Positions 1 through 10,913 of a stretch of DNA of 64,000 nucleotides are shown in pieces. This stretch comes from Archegozetes longisetosus (Eukaryota > Arthropoda > Arachnida > Sarcoptiformes > Trhypochthoniidae): contig JAEMBT020000002.1 in assembly GCA_018873245.2 (NCBI GenBank), positions 8,840,001-8,904,000 on the forward strand. The letters are read 5' to 3'. The notes under the pieces are model-generated. The model was not told where the DNA came from, made no database searches, and was given only the letters and a program-made list of their open reading frames with translations. The first letter of the stretch is position 1; each line of letters starts with the position of its first letter. Position numbers and translations under genes: made by a program.

Positions 1-1207
1 TAGAAATTTTCAAAGCTCAAAAATTCAAAATTCAATTACAAGAAAACCGTTGAAGATTTTTGAATTTTTTTTCACTAAAAATATCAGTATAATCAATAAT
101 TTTTACCACCAAAATATAAAACTTATTGATCCAGAGATTAAAATTTTATAATGAAAAAAATATTTGAAATTTTTTTAAAATATGGCGCCCCAAAAGACCC
201 AAATAAAAAATCAAAGAATTTGTAAGATCTAATCGTAAACTTTATTTTTATTCAAAGATCGGGTTGGGTCTTTTGGAGTGCCATAGTTAAAAAGACGAAA
301 ATCTTTCAATAATATTTTAAGTCGTTTTTTATGTAGATCAATGTTTAAAATATTTTTTAGATCAATCTTTACTCAAAATCTTATTCAAACACAAGGTTTC
401 TGTGAAGGAAACATTGATCATTCTCTTGTAATTCATTTTTGAACGTCTAAACCCTGAAAATTCAAACAACACATTGTAGACTTTGACATCAAAATTAATA
501 CACAAACTACTTTCGATTTTGATCAGATTCAATTTAATGAAATTCATAATAGTCAAAGTTTCCAAAAGTAGACTGATCTTATTGTTCTATAAAAAAATTA
601 GTTTATACATGTATGAGGGGCCGGGGCCAATGTCATTTAGGAACTCCTCTTTTGCGTTAGATCCCTATTCATAATTACATATAACCCAAGCTTATAAGTT
701 TGACGAATTATCTTGTAATTTATAACCAGTACTCAACAGTCAAACTACCAGAAAATGATTGTCAACTTATTAAATAATCAGAACAGTTTAGTTTAAGAGT
801 TGTTTTATTTGTGAATTTCATAAATTGAGTCAAATATTTACATCTTCATAACTTATTAATTTTATTACAAATAGTAAAATGTAAATTAATGCTTAATTAT
901 TAATATTAATCTAAATTAGTATACAATATGGTATTCAAAAAACAGATTGCAATTACAATTGATTTATGTGTGGGTAAAGTGAATATCAATAAGTCGTTCA
1001 TTTTGTAGTAAAGAACTAGTGAGAAAACAATGCTTCTCATCTAATGACAAGTCTTTCCAAAGTGGATGGAATTATTCTTCACTAGAGTTCACATATTAGC
1101 AGCTTTTTGTTGAATCAACTAATTTCAATTTAAATCAAATTAAACTTTGGTTTTCCAAATAAATAGGTAAATAAATTGAATTCAAACAACTGAATTCAGA
1201 CAATTGA
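1..1207. other. Gene-free left end
   Basis: No coding exon is recognised. The stretch is AT-rich. It holds a short inverted repeat (181-285) and would contain any 3' UTR or last small exon of the KCTD gene to its right. The two short open frames near 362-674 lie on opposite strands of the same DNA and look like chance. Confidence 0.5.
181..285. repeat. Short inverted repeat, MITE-like
   Basis: A 21-nt arm at 181-201 (begins tatggcgcccca) is matched on the opposite strand at 265-285 with two mismatches, enclosing 63 nt. Size and arrangement resemble a very small non-autonomous DNA transposon, but no target-site duplication is evident, so the identity is inferred. Confidence 0.45.
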
Positions 1208-2601
1208 TTAATCGAATGATACCTTCGCTCGATCTGATGGTCCGATTTTTCGTTCGGCTGCATTTGACACAGAATTGGGATACTCTCGTGAAACAACACA
1301 CAAGAACTCTGCCTGTTCTTCATAGTTATAATTAGATCCTATATTAATCAATTGTTCGAATTTCCAGCCATCAGATAGTGTTGACACCACATGCGTTAGC
1401 TCGTCTTCATGGCATTGAAGTACTCGATACACATGTTTTCGAGTGTCAACCTTATTATTTTTACCACTATTACGATCTGCTATTCTTTGTTTTAATAATT
1501 TAATTAATTCAGTTATATTATAGAATTCCGCCTCTTCTAGAACGCCTGAAAAATATCAACAAATTGCTTAATGAATTTAGTGTTTGCTTAAATGCAGTCA
1601 GAAATAGGATCAACTCTGAGTAAAAACAATTGAATATTTTGAAACTTTAGGAAAAACTCAATTAAATATTAAATTAATGAAATGAAATTTTTCTTGTCTC
1701 TGAATGCAATGCATGTTTTGATAAATGGATATGCAGAATAAGATAAGAAATAAAGCTTTTATACTAATTTTGCATCTCATGCTCGTATCAGTCTACCAAT
1801 ATACAGTACTTGAACCAATCTAACATTTAGACCAAAATATCCGATAAGCCCGTTCACAAGATCATTTTTATAGTGGAACGAGACTAAAGAGCATTATTTG
1901 GTAGGGATTTTGAGTGAAAAACGCTCTTAAACTAGATAATAAATTTATATATCAAATCAAACTTGGTGCCAATATTCTAAGCTGGAAATACAGCAATCGT
2001 AAGTCAGGTTTGTTGCTAAAGCGCCAAAATTATTATTAGGAAATTTTGAGACAATATTGAAACAACATTTGAGATCAAAACAGCAAAATCTAACGAAAAT
2101 CGTGTAAAATATCAGTAAATCAGTCAAATTAATACCTTCTTCTGCGAGATCCTTATTGATAATGAGCTTTCCATGTCTTAAATAATTAAGAATTGGACCA
2201 AAATATGACGGATCTCTGTCTATAAGATAAGCGCCCGTTTCGTCCTTAGAAATTGAAACAAAATTAATATAAATATATTTAGATAAAGAAAAATCTAATA
2301 CCTTATCAGAATTGAGATCATGATCCTCTTGACAAAGTCTGTAGAGAAATGAGTGCTGATCTTTGCATAATGTGATTCTAGTAGTCATGAAGTAAGTTCC
2401 ACCCACATTCAATTTGATCCATTGGTTGGATCGGTCTCTCGCATGACTCGAATTGACCGCATTCGAACCTATCATTCGGTTAGGTTGCGTCTGAATTGAT
2501 TCGCTTTCCTGAGACAATTTTTGCTCACAATTCAATACTGCAGCAGTTATTAGTGTATGATTTGCAGCCATTCTTCCACTATTTCCTTTATTCAATTGCA
2601 C
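1208..2601 (-). CDS. KCTD5: KCTD2/5/17-type BTB protein, cullin-3 adaptor
   Basis: Three exons: 2601-2302, 2244-2136 and 1545-1208, with GT/AG junctions that keep phase. The protein has a low-complexity N-terminus, then a BTB/T1 domain beginning [15 protein letters not shown] and including [17 protein letters not shown] and LNYLRHGKL, then a KCTD-type C-terminal part with [16 protein letters not shown] and [14 protein letters not shown]. This order and wording match the KCTD2/KCTD5/KCTD17 subfamily, which form oligomers and recruit substrates such as G-protein beta-gamma to CUL3 ubiquitin ligase. The C-terminus is uncertain: the frame reads ...DRAKVSFD and stops, but a GTATCA donor lies just before that tail, so a further small exon may exist. 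It is divergently placed 560 bp from the ATP synthase d gene. Confidence 0.88.
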
Positions 2602-3161
2602 TTCTATTTGGTTTTCGTTTTCGTTAATTTATTAATTGGTATTCGAAATTGTCATAATTTTTGTAAATAAAGCACTTCACTATCAATTTATTTGCTATTT
2701 GTTTATCAATACATCAATATGTGTAGGCATGTTCACGGCTTTTTATCCCTAAATCATTTCTGTTTATATCCATTTCTACTCAATTTTCAAAATAAATTAC
2801 CAAAATGATTCTTTTAATTTCTTTCTTTTGAGTATTTATCCCGAAAATAACCGAAAAATAAATCTTATCAAAGGCTTTAATGACTAAAGGTGATTGAGGA
2901 CGTTTATCTAAAATTTGAATCCGTTATCATCTCTAACATAACGCCATTTTAAAAGTTACCTGAACATAACATCTAAAACGTACGAAGCATATTAAACACC
3001 CGTTTTTCTATGTTTCATACAGTTTTCAAGTATTGATTCAAACCCTACTTTACGTAATTATATCAGATTAAAATAGATTGGGATAAGTCGACCGCAAGCA
3101 TAGGTTCATCAATTGTTAAATAGGCTTGAATTTTCGTAAGATCCGATAAGAATTGTGAGGA
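2602..3161. promoter_or_regulatory. Divergent promoter region between KCTD5-like and ATP5PD
   Basis: 560 bp between two start codons pointing away from each other. It should hold both 5' UTRs and promoters. No specific motif is claimed. Confidence 0.4.
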
Positions 3162-3867
3162 ATGGCTGCAAGACGTATAACACAATCGTCCATCGATTGG
3201 GCACGATTTGCTGAATTGGTTCCCAAATCAGAAAGACAGATGTTCAATGCGTTCAAAGCCAAGTCTGACGGATATCTTCGAAGGTCAACATTCAACACTA
3301 ATTTATTATCTCTCATTGATTTGATTGAATTAAATGAATGATTGTTATAATTATTTATCCATATGTCCCAGAATGCTATCTTATCCCGAGAATCCGCCAC
3401 AAATCGATTGGGCGTCCTATCGACAAAAGATAGTCAACAAAACAGTTGTAGATCAACTTGAAAACGCTTACAAGGCCTTAAGTATTCCATACCCTAAAGA
3501 CACGATCGGCCATGAAATCGATGCTCAAGAAAAAGAAAATGCTGTCGAAATCGAGGAATACTGCAAACAATCGAAGGAGAAAATAGCTGAAGCCAAGAAA
3601 TTGGTCTGAATTTGAACTGAATTTGATTACTTGATGAATTGTTCTAACATTTAGTCAATTTATTGTTGATTCTAGTTGGAGAAATTCAATCTTATGATAC
3701 CGTACAGTGAGATGACTGATGAAGAGTACGTTCTAACATTTCCTGACTGGTCAATTCGCTGGCAGGAGCCTTCTCTTTGGCCTCACGAAGAAAAAACTCC
3801 TGGACTTTCTCGGGAAGAGCGCGAAAATCTGGCCAAACCCGACGGACCGCCGTATTCTATTCCATAA
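3162..3867 (+). CDS. ATP5PD: Mitochondrial ATP synthase subunit d (peripheral stalk)
   Basis: Three exons 3162-3283, 3372-3603 and 3676-3867 give 181 residues, near the usual length of about 175-180. The N-terminus MAARRITQSSIDWARFAE closely resembles insect subunit d. It is followed by PENPPQIDWASYR and the helical middle, then a C-terminal block with MTDEEYVLTFPDW and LWPHEEK. Subunit d is part of the peripheral stalk that holds F1 stationary against Fo in the inner mitochondrial membrane. The start is the first ATG of exon 1 and fits the conserved MAARR start. Intron phases (2, then 0) restore the frame exactly. An open frame on the opposite strand is a shadow. Confidence 0.93.
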
Positions 3868-4387
3868 ATTATATAATTCTGAATTTAAATCTATAGCAAT
3901 TAAGTTTAACTAATAATTAATAGTTCAATAGGTTCAATTTGTTTGAAAATTCAAATTTTGCTTTAGTTTTTAATTTGAAATAAAGGGTTTCAATAGAGAA
4001 CTGAAATGTTGATGGAGTTTGTTTAGCAATTCAAATTTTACTTAAAATAAATTCAAGACTCGAATTACTTTGTGATGTTTATTTAACATTAATTTAACTG
4101 ACATTTAAATCAAAGATATTTTCCAAGAGAACAAATCCAAACTTCACTCACAAATAGTTTATTATTGGGTAAAATAGTTATCGATTCGAACAAATAAAAT
4201 ATAGATATTGTCGATAAAATCTCTGACTATAAATCATCAAATCTTGAAATAAACATAATTTTGAATTCGTAATAAATACTGTATGGTTGAAGTCTGGAAA
4301 CTTGAACTGTCAAAATTTGTCATACAATTAGTATAAGATTATATTCTAATCTTAAGCCTCTATAAATTATAATAATCTTATAAGTAA
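3868..4387. other. Convergent intergenic region
   Basis: 520 bp of AT-rich DNA between the stop codons of ATP5PD and the HAUS1-like gene, presumably the two 3' UTRs. It contains AATAAA-type strings expected by chance at this composition. No other feature is seen. Confidence 0.5.
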
Positions 4388-5044
4388 TTAGAGTTTATTG
4401 AAATAATTGTCGTATTCATTAATTTCATGCTTCATTTCATTAATTTTGTTTTTGAGGTCCTGTTCTGTGGGCGCAAAACATTTGAATTCATTGAGTCGTG
4501 AATTGATATCAACCAAACTTTCGCGCAACACTTTATTAGTTTTTCTCAATTCTTGAATTGACTCTTCTTTTAAATTAGCAGTGAAACCATTTTTTGACAG
4601 ACTACTCTCTTTAGCTTTTACTAAGCTATAATATTCTTTGAATTTAGAAGAATAAAATTTAATTTTATCGCTAATAACTGTATGAAAGGATTGCTCTCTT
4701 TTCATTTCATGAACCGATTCATTCAATTTCTGTTCAATCAAATCAAAATTAACCTTCAAATCAGTCAACAGTTTCTCGATCGAGTTGTTGAGTTCTTGCA
4801 ATTCAAAAGTCTGAGTGATTGACAAGACTTTGTCACAAACAGCTATTGAGTGGTAATCGTCTGACAAATTGTCTGCTTTGATGTCTAGTATAAGAAATGC
4901 ATTGGAAAGTAATTCGAGATATTGTTCACAATTGTCACCAATTGATTTGTCGCTTTGTTTCATTAATGACATTAACCACAGTTCGTCCGCTTTCTTGTCG
5001 TCAATTTCTGCCGAAATTGTTTTTAATATTGACTTACTTTCCAT
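4388..5044 (-). CDS. HAUS1: Probable augmin (HAUS) complex subunit 1
   Basis: An intronless 218-residue protein that is predicted to be helical and coiled-coil almost throughout. The C-terminal third lines up position by position with my recollection of vertebrate HAUS1: a KAKESSLSKNGF segment corresponds to the EEQLSARGMDAS region, followed by a leucine-heptad stretch and a final FAPTEQDLKNKINEMKHEI segment corresponding to the conserved proline-containing C-terminal helix. HAUS1 (CCDC5) is part of the eight-subunit augmin complex that seeds microtubules on spindle microtubules. It is shorter than the human protein (about 278 residues), so the N-terminus may be reduced or a first exon missed. 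Coiled-coil proteins are easy to misassign; HMM comparison with HAUS1 would settle it. Confidence 0.6.
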   Translation of the reverse strand: MESKSILKTISAEIDDKKADELWLMSLMKQSDKSIGDNCEQYLELLSNAFLILDIKADNLSDDYHSIAVCDKVLSITQTFELQELNNSIEKLLTDLKVNFDLIEQKLNESVHEMKREQSFHTVISDKIKFYSSKFKEYYSLVKAKESSLSKNGFTANLKEESIQELRKTNKVLRESLVDINSRLNEFKCFAPTEQDLKNKINEMKHEINEYDNYFNKL

Positions 5045-6214
5045 TCCTTTTGCAATTATTATGAATTAGTTGATTATTTGTTTATCAACACAAAATTAAA
5101 TGATCAAGGGTTTAAAACTTGAGTACAAAAACAAAACATTTGATAAAAGGCGCGAATTTTTTTACCACTAAACCTATGTTTGCATTTTGGCTTAAGCAAC
5201 GCTTCAGCGAAGTCCTGTTCACATGGATGCTTAAGCGCAATTCTCGCTTGAGCCAGCATACTTAAGCACCAACGCTAACAGGGTGTAAAACTCGTAAACT
5301 TCTAAAGGCGTATACTACACACTTGAAAAGGACTGTGTTAGACATTCCTTGTGTTACGTAACGTAAACAACTTGAATTAACTACAGGTCTATTTCGTTAT
5401 ATTAACTAATATTTGAATTAGTTATTTTCAGCACAAAAGTCGAATAAAACTTGTAAAAGCTATTTTTTGAGTTTTGACCTGCCTTTACATTGCTTGTTCA
5501 GTGACTTGATTGCATAGTTGTCGATAAAACACTATTTGAAGATTTATCCAAGTTGATATGCACTTATATATAGGTTTAACATCATTAATGCCCTTTAACC
5601 TGTATTTACATTATTTTCATGAGTGATAAATACTTTCAACTCATCAAAAGTGCGATATATCTCAAAACTATATATTCAAGTATTAAATTACATTTAATTT
5701 GATTTTAAATCAGTACTCATTATTTGTAGAAATTTACTTATATTCTGGAATATTTGATCAATTTTTGGTGCAATAAAAAAATATAGCTGTTACTCATTAT
5801 TGAAGTGTCATAAAAATTGATTAACTCGAGACTCGATTAATTATTTTTAATAAGTATTTAATCGATTGACTGAGACGATAATTAATAATAAAATAATGAT
5901 TTAATGATTTAAAAGTGATATTAATGCTATTAAACGAAATATGATTTAATATCTAGATGGCAAATAGCTGTCCACTTAATATACTGTAAGGTCAGTGCCA
6001 TTAGCTCTGATTCGCTCTAATGAACCAGTGTCATATCAAATCAAACCAAATAAAAAAATGTTTACAATAGAGTTTTGTTCATATAATCGTTTATAATAAA
6101 TGTCAAAACTTCTATTATATCAGCATAATTGTTAGATTGTGTCCAACTTTGAACTGTCATTTATATCGTATTGAACTATTAAAATACAGCTATAACTGAA
6201 ATATCGGTGAGAGA
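5045..6214. other. Intergenic, with a CTTAAGC-rich patch
   Basis: 1.17 kb without a recognised gene between HAUS1 and RAB3IP, which diverge. At 5150-5300 the base composition is visibly less AT-rich and the palindrome-like heptamer cttaagc occurs three times (5191, 5230, 5261). This is the expected location of both promoters; regulatory meaning is not established. Confidence 0.35.
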
Positions 6215-7633
6215 ATGTCATCAAATAATAATGGAAACGATTCTTCCCCGACGTCTTCTTATTCTTCAGCCGAAGCGACGCCCATCACTTCACCTCTCAA
6301 ATTGAAGCCACAAAAAAGTGAAGAAACATTGGACTTAGTCTCAACAGTTGACGCCTCGACGTCTCCGCGAAAACCGAATTCTCCCAACAAAAGAAGTTCG
6401 AGTGATGGGGCCATGAAAGCACTTGAAGGCTCTCTGTCTGTACCGAATTTGACGCAACATCATAGGAGTAGATCTGATTGCGATGAACTGATTGCTACAA
6501 CAAAAGCCAGAATGTCTGAAAAGTTCGATCAACTCGAACAGGAATCGGGACTAAAGTTGAGAAAAAGCACTTTAAGATCTACTAGTGATGAACCCAAAGA
6601 CGAAGCAAACGATGTGAGTAGTTGTCATGAAAGACTTTCTAGGAGCTTATCGATTGCTGAAGTTAAAGAACAGGCTTATTATAAAATGCATAATGAACTC
6701 AAGCGCGCACAAAATGAATTAAAACTTCGTGATGAAGAAGTGGCCAAATTGAGTAGAATTAGAGAAGAAGTTGAATCTGAATTGGAAGATCTGACGGCCA
6801 GTCTTTTTGAAGAAGCAAATAATATGGTTTATGACGCAAACGTGTTGAGATCAAAAGCAGAAAAAGAACTATTAGAAGCCAATATGAAAATAGATGTATT
6901 ACAGGCCGAAGTGCAAGCTTTGAAAATGTTAGTTTTGACCTCTACTCCTTCTAAACCCAATCCACACCTTCATCCCCAAATCGATTCTTCTGTTCGCATG
7001 AATGGTGTCAAATCACTTCTTAATCGATCGAATTCGAACAATTTAGCCAAAAAGTCTCCGAGTAATTACGAACTCGGAGGCAGTCCTCCCAATCATTTTG
7101 ATGCACAAAACTGCATTCATAACGGAGCCAAACAGCAACTCAACGATGTGATTTGTGACCATCATCAGGAAGGTATCGGAGAAGTCGATCCATTATTTCA
7201 CGAAGAGTTTGTTGAATGGAAAAAGAATCTAACTTTTGAACCAATGAATAGTAATTTTGTTAAACGCATCTATGATGAAGAGATATATCCGGTCTTTAAT
7301 TTTAAGAACAAAGATTTAACTTCACAAGTATTGCGTGCCATTGAAGATAACTCAATAATTATTGAGGCCGTTGGAGACAAGAATTCATTCCCTAAACGCT
7401 GTGCATTACTGGACGCTCCGCGTAGTTGTAAATATAGAATGAAAATTGGAGACAATTGGTATAATATTTCCCAGTTGTGTCGCAATAGAATTATTGCTGT
7501 TTGTGACCTATTCTGCTATTTGCGATACATTGAGCGCGGACTTGTCAAGAGTAGCTTTCATGAAATCTATTGGGAAATAATGAGACGAAGAAGAAATATC
7601 GCACTTTCCAGGCTTGGATTCTCCTGCTCTTAA
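6215..7633 (+). CDS. RAB3IP: Rabin3/Rabin8-like Rab guanine-nucleotide exchange factor (Sec2 domain)
   Basis: An intronless 472-residue protein, close to human RAB3IP (476). Residues 1-130 are serine/proline-rich and probably phosphoregulated. Residues about 140-245 form a long coiled coil of the Sec2 type, ending LQAEVQALKMLVLTS. The C-terminal 150 residues hold the conserved HEEFVEWKKNLTFEP segment and a cysteine-containing block with KYRMKIGDNWYNIS. Sec2-domain proteins activate Rab8/Rab3/Rab10 by catalysing GDP release, acting in exocytic traffic and ciliogenesis. The absence of introns is odd beside spliced neighbours and could reflect intron loss or retroposition. The chosen ATG is the first of the frame and gives a plausible length. 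A 71-residue antisense frame inside is a shadow. Confidence 0.92.
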   Translation: MSSNNNGNDSSPTSSYSSAEATPITSPLKLKPQKSEETLDLVSTVDASTSPRKPNSPNKRSSSDGAMKALEGSLSVPNLTQHHRSRSDCDELIATTKARMSEKFDQLEQESGLKLRKSTLRSTSDEPKDEANDVSSCHERLSRSLSIAEVKEQAYYKMHNELKRAQNELKLRDEEVAKLSRIREEVESELEDLTASLFEEANNMVYDANVLRSKAEKELLEANMKIDVLQAEVQALKMLVLTSTPSKPNPHLHPQIDSSVRMNGVKSLLNRSNSNNLAKKSPSNYELGGSPPNHFDAQNCIHNGAKQQLNDVICDHHQEGIGEVDPLFHEEFVEWKKNLTFEPMNSNFVKRIYDEEIYPVFNFKNKDLTSQVLRAIEDNSIIIEAVGDKNSFPKRCALLDAPRSCKYRMKIGDNWYNISQLCRNRIIAVCDLFCYLRYIERGLVKSSFHEIYWEIMRRRRNIALSRLGFSCS

Positions 7634-8949
7634 TCCTCAACAATTATTCCCTTAGTTTATTATGCGTTAACTTAAATTTTTAGTGAATTTATTTTCATCT
7701 TTAATCAATTTATAGTTGTTTACAATTGTTGAATGTTTAAATTTAGACGATATCATTATGAATAGTATGAACTTTTAATTTGCAATTTAGTACAAAAGTA
7801 TCTATAAAGTTTGATCGAACTTAAGCTTATATTAGAAAATATTTTTAAATTTTAAATTTGAAAAATACTCGTTTATTTGTGGTTATTATATGGAATCTGT
7901 TGAATCCTTTAATTTAATATAATTTATTGCTTATAATATAGCAATAGCAAAACTTTTCAGTGATTTATCAATTTGTCTCCTATATTCTATGAATCTGATT
8001 GTTATTCCGTGATATTGTTATTCTCAAATAAAGTCATATATTTATCCAGAGTTAATAAGTAGCGAACTGAACTGATTCAATAGTTTGCTTCAATAAAATT
8101 TCAATATATGATTAAGGTCTTAAAGATATCAAATACTTTTTCATATAATTACAGTAGGACTTTCTCATAAGTACAAATAGTAGAATGAAAGTTCATATAG
8201 AGAATCTAACTTAGGATCATTTTCAAAAATGCCATTAACCTAAACTTAGGATCACTGCCTTTAACCTAACCTAACCTAATGCAGGTTCACGGCTATGTTG
8301 AAACATTAAGGCAGAGATTGAAAGCCTAAGGTTTTATGTAATATACGTCGCGAAACCCAAACAAACTTGTTTTTCAATGTCTCAAAACGAATTTAATCGT
8401 CAGATAATTTTTGGATTCGGATTATAGCAAAAAGCATTCTATAGTTGATCGAAAGCTCCAGTTCAATAAACCTTTGAGTGAAGGTTCAAGAGTCGGAATC
8501 GATACTGAGTTTAGTACTGAAAGAGTTCAGATAGGAATTCATTCTTTATTGTATGTTCAAACACGGTTCATTTTGTTCAAAACCACTCAATACTCTTCTG
8601 TTTCTGACCCATCTCAGTCAATCTATTCAATGTGTTCAGTTTGTTTAATGAATATTCTTATAGTTTGAATAATTGTGATGATTTACACAAATATTTGATT
8701 AGTTTCCTTAAGCGATAACATAACATACGTCATTATATCATCGAAGCGATCTTTTGTTAAGAGAAGTGAGAACATAGTGTTCGCTAAAACTGAACCCACA
8801 AATCGAGACAGACGTCAATTATGTGCAAAGTGTTGACACTGTTTCGTACATTTTCATAATCATCAAATCAATTTGTTATCTAAATTTTCATTTAATCTAC
8901 TATTTTTGAAGATTTCTTCTTTTCGTTGGTTTGAAATGATAGCGAAATT
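7634..8949. other. Intergenic region upstream of PDPK1
   Basis: 1.3 kb holding the RAB3IP 3' UTR and PDPK1 promoter. It includes three tandem CCTAA pentamers at 8265-8279. An open frame at 8411-8668 has no recognisable domain and is not called. Confidence 0.4.
8262..8280 (-). repeat. Short interstitial telomere-like TTAGG array
   Basis: Three perfect CCTAA units in tandem (TTAGG on the minus strand), with a further CCTAA and TTAGG at 8239-8250. TTAGG is the ancestral arthropod telomere repeat. Three units is too short to prove telomeric origin. Confidence 0.4.
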
Positions 8950-10913
8950 ATGAGTGAAGTAAAGAAAACGGCAAATGATTTTATATTTGACAGACCTATA
9001 GGTGAAGGCTCGTTCTCTACGGTCAGTATTAAATCCAATTGACATAGCTAGATTTATAAACAGTCAATTTATTTGGATCACTACTAACATTATTTAACTC
9101 GGCTCACTATATATTTAACGACTAGATCTGATTGAATAGATTATATATGTTTAATGATTGAATTTGAATCTAATCTAAAATATATCTTCTTAAGGTTTAT
9201 TGTGCTAAGGATGTTCACACCAAAATGGAGTATGCAATCAAAGTATGCGAAAAAAGGTTTATTCGCCGGGAAAAAAAACATTTGGCCATCATGAGGGAAA
9301 GGCAAATCATGAAAATACTAACTGATAACCCTTCGCCTTTTTTCATTCGCTTAATGTGCACCTTTCAGGACGAAGACAGACTTTGTATGGCTTCAATCTA
9401 TTTGTTATTCATTCATTCATTCATTCACTCATTCATTCATTTACTCATTTGTCTCTTCATTTTTATCTTTATTCTCTCATTTCATTAGTTTTTGTTATGA
9501 ATTTTGCAAAAAACGGTGAATTATTGTCATATATTAATAAAGTTGAATTATTTGATGTGAATTGTGCGCGATTTTATTCAGCCGAAATTCTTCTGGCACT
9601 AGAACATTTGCATAAACTAGGAATCGTTCACAGGTATGGATTATATAATGTCGTTTTCTTGTTGTTTCTGTCAAATTCAAAAGTTTGCAACTAATAATAT
9701 GAGTATTTGTTACTTATTTGAAGGGATTTAAAACCGGAGAACATACTACTGAATGAGAAAATGCATATACAAGTGACTGATTTTGGCTCTGCACTCATAT
9801 TAAATCACGATAACTCTGAGAAAACTAGCTCTCCTATTCAGCCCTCAAAAGATAATGAAACTCATACTAAAAGAAAGAACTCATTTGTAGGTACAGCTCA
9901 CTACGTATCACCAGAAATGTTGACAAATAAGAGCGCTACCACAAGTTCAGATTTATGGGCATTTGGGTGTATTCTCTATCAAATGATTTCAGGAGTGCCA
10001 CCGTTTCAAGCCCCAAACGAATATTTAATTTTTCAAAAGATCCTTAACCTGGATTATCGATTTCCCGATAGTTTCAATGAAGCAGCTAAGAATTTAGTTG
10101 AAAAAATACTGCAAATTAATCCCTCCAATCGATTAGGTGCTAACGATAACATTCAAACTGATGGCTACATATCCATTAGAGAGCATGAGTTCTTTTCTCC
10201 ATTGGCCAATAATTGGTCTCTAATCAATCAAAAGCCGCCGATCGAGGAATTGGGTAATAATTTCGATAGTAGTGAAAACACAGAACCAGGATTTACAGAT
10301 AATCATTATACAAAACTATGGGGCTGGTCAATACACAATGACTTCGATAAGCCTAATATCAAAGCTAACAAGGGAATACTAGATATTTCTCCTGCAGAAA
10401 TGCAGGAAAAACTCAAAATTCAAAAGCAAAATAATATATTTCATCGGTTTGTTGAGGAAAATCTTATTTTGAAACAAGGATTTATTGATAAGAAAAAAGG
10501 TTTGTTTGCGAGAAGAAGAATGTTTTTATTAACGACTGGACCGCATCTCTATTACGTGGACGCAACTAATATGGTTCTGAAGGGCCAAGTTCCATGGTCT
10601 AAGGATATGAGGGCAGAAGCAAAAAATTTTAGAGTATTTTATGTTCACACAGTCAGTACTCTTTATTGATTTATTCATTCAACATACCTTTTGTTATGGT
10701 CTTTAATGTTTGACTAACTTTTAGCCCAATAGAACTTATTTCTTGGAGGACGTATCGGGTGACGCGCCCGAATGGTGTCGAGTTATCGAAGAGGTTAGAA
10801 AAGCAACTTTTGAAAACTCTTCCGACGACAATCTTTCCAATACAAGTAGTAATTTGTGTAACACTAATGTACCACTTAGAAAGATTAGCGTAAATGACAA
10901 AAAATTGAGATAA
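8950..10913 (+). CDS. PDPK1: 3-phosphoinositide-dependent protein kinase 1
   Basis: Five exons: 8950-9021, 9195-9384, 9489-9633, 9724-10651 and 10725-10913, all GT/AG and phase-consistent, giving 507 residues. The AGC kinase domain shows the glycine loop GEGSFSTV (18-25), the ATP lysine in YAIKVCEK (K40), HRDLKPEN split across an exon junction (R136), DFG at 155-157, and the activation segment [15 protein letters not shown], whose serine corresponds to autophosphorylated S241 of human PDK1. A C-terminal PH domain follows ([33 protein letters not shown]). The enzyme phosphorylates the activation loop of AKT, S6K and other AGC kinases at membranes carrying PIP3. Exon 1 is very short, so the N-terminus before the kinase fold is only about ten residues, shorter than in vertebrates; an upstream alternative exon is possible. 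Confidence 0.95.
9407..9440 (+). repeat. (ATTC)n microsatellite in PDPK1 intron 2
   Basis: About eight near-perfect ATTC tetramers with one or two interruptions, within the 104-bp intron between exons 2 and 3. It supplies a spurious open frame rich in Ile/His/Ser across the intron. Confidence 0.85.

Noticed and set aside
3116-3400. 94-codon minus-strand frame over ATP5PD
   Set aside because: It lies antisense to a confident conserved gene and shows no domain of its own.
8411-8668. 85-codon open frame upstream of PDPK1
   Set aside because: No domain, no sensible splice link to the kinase, and composition like the surrounding non-coding DNA; PDPK1 has its own good start at 8950.
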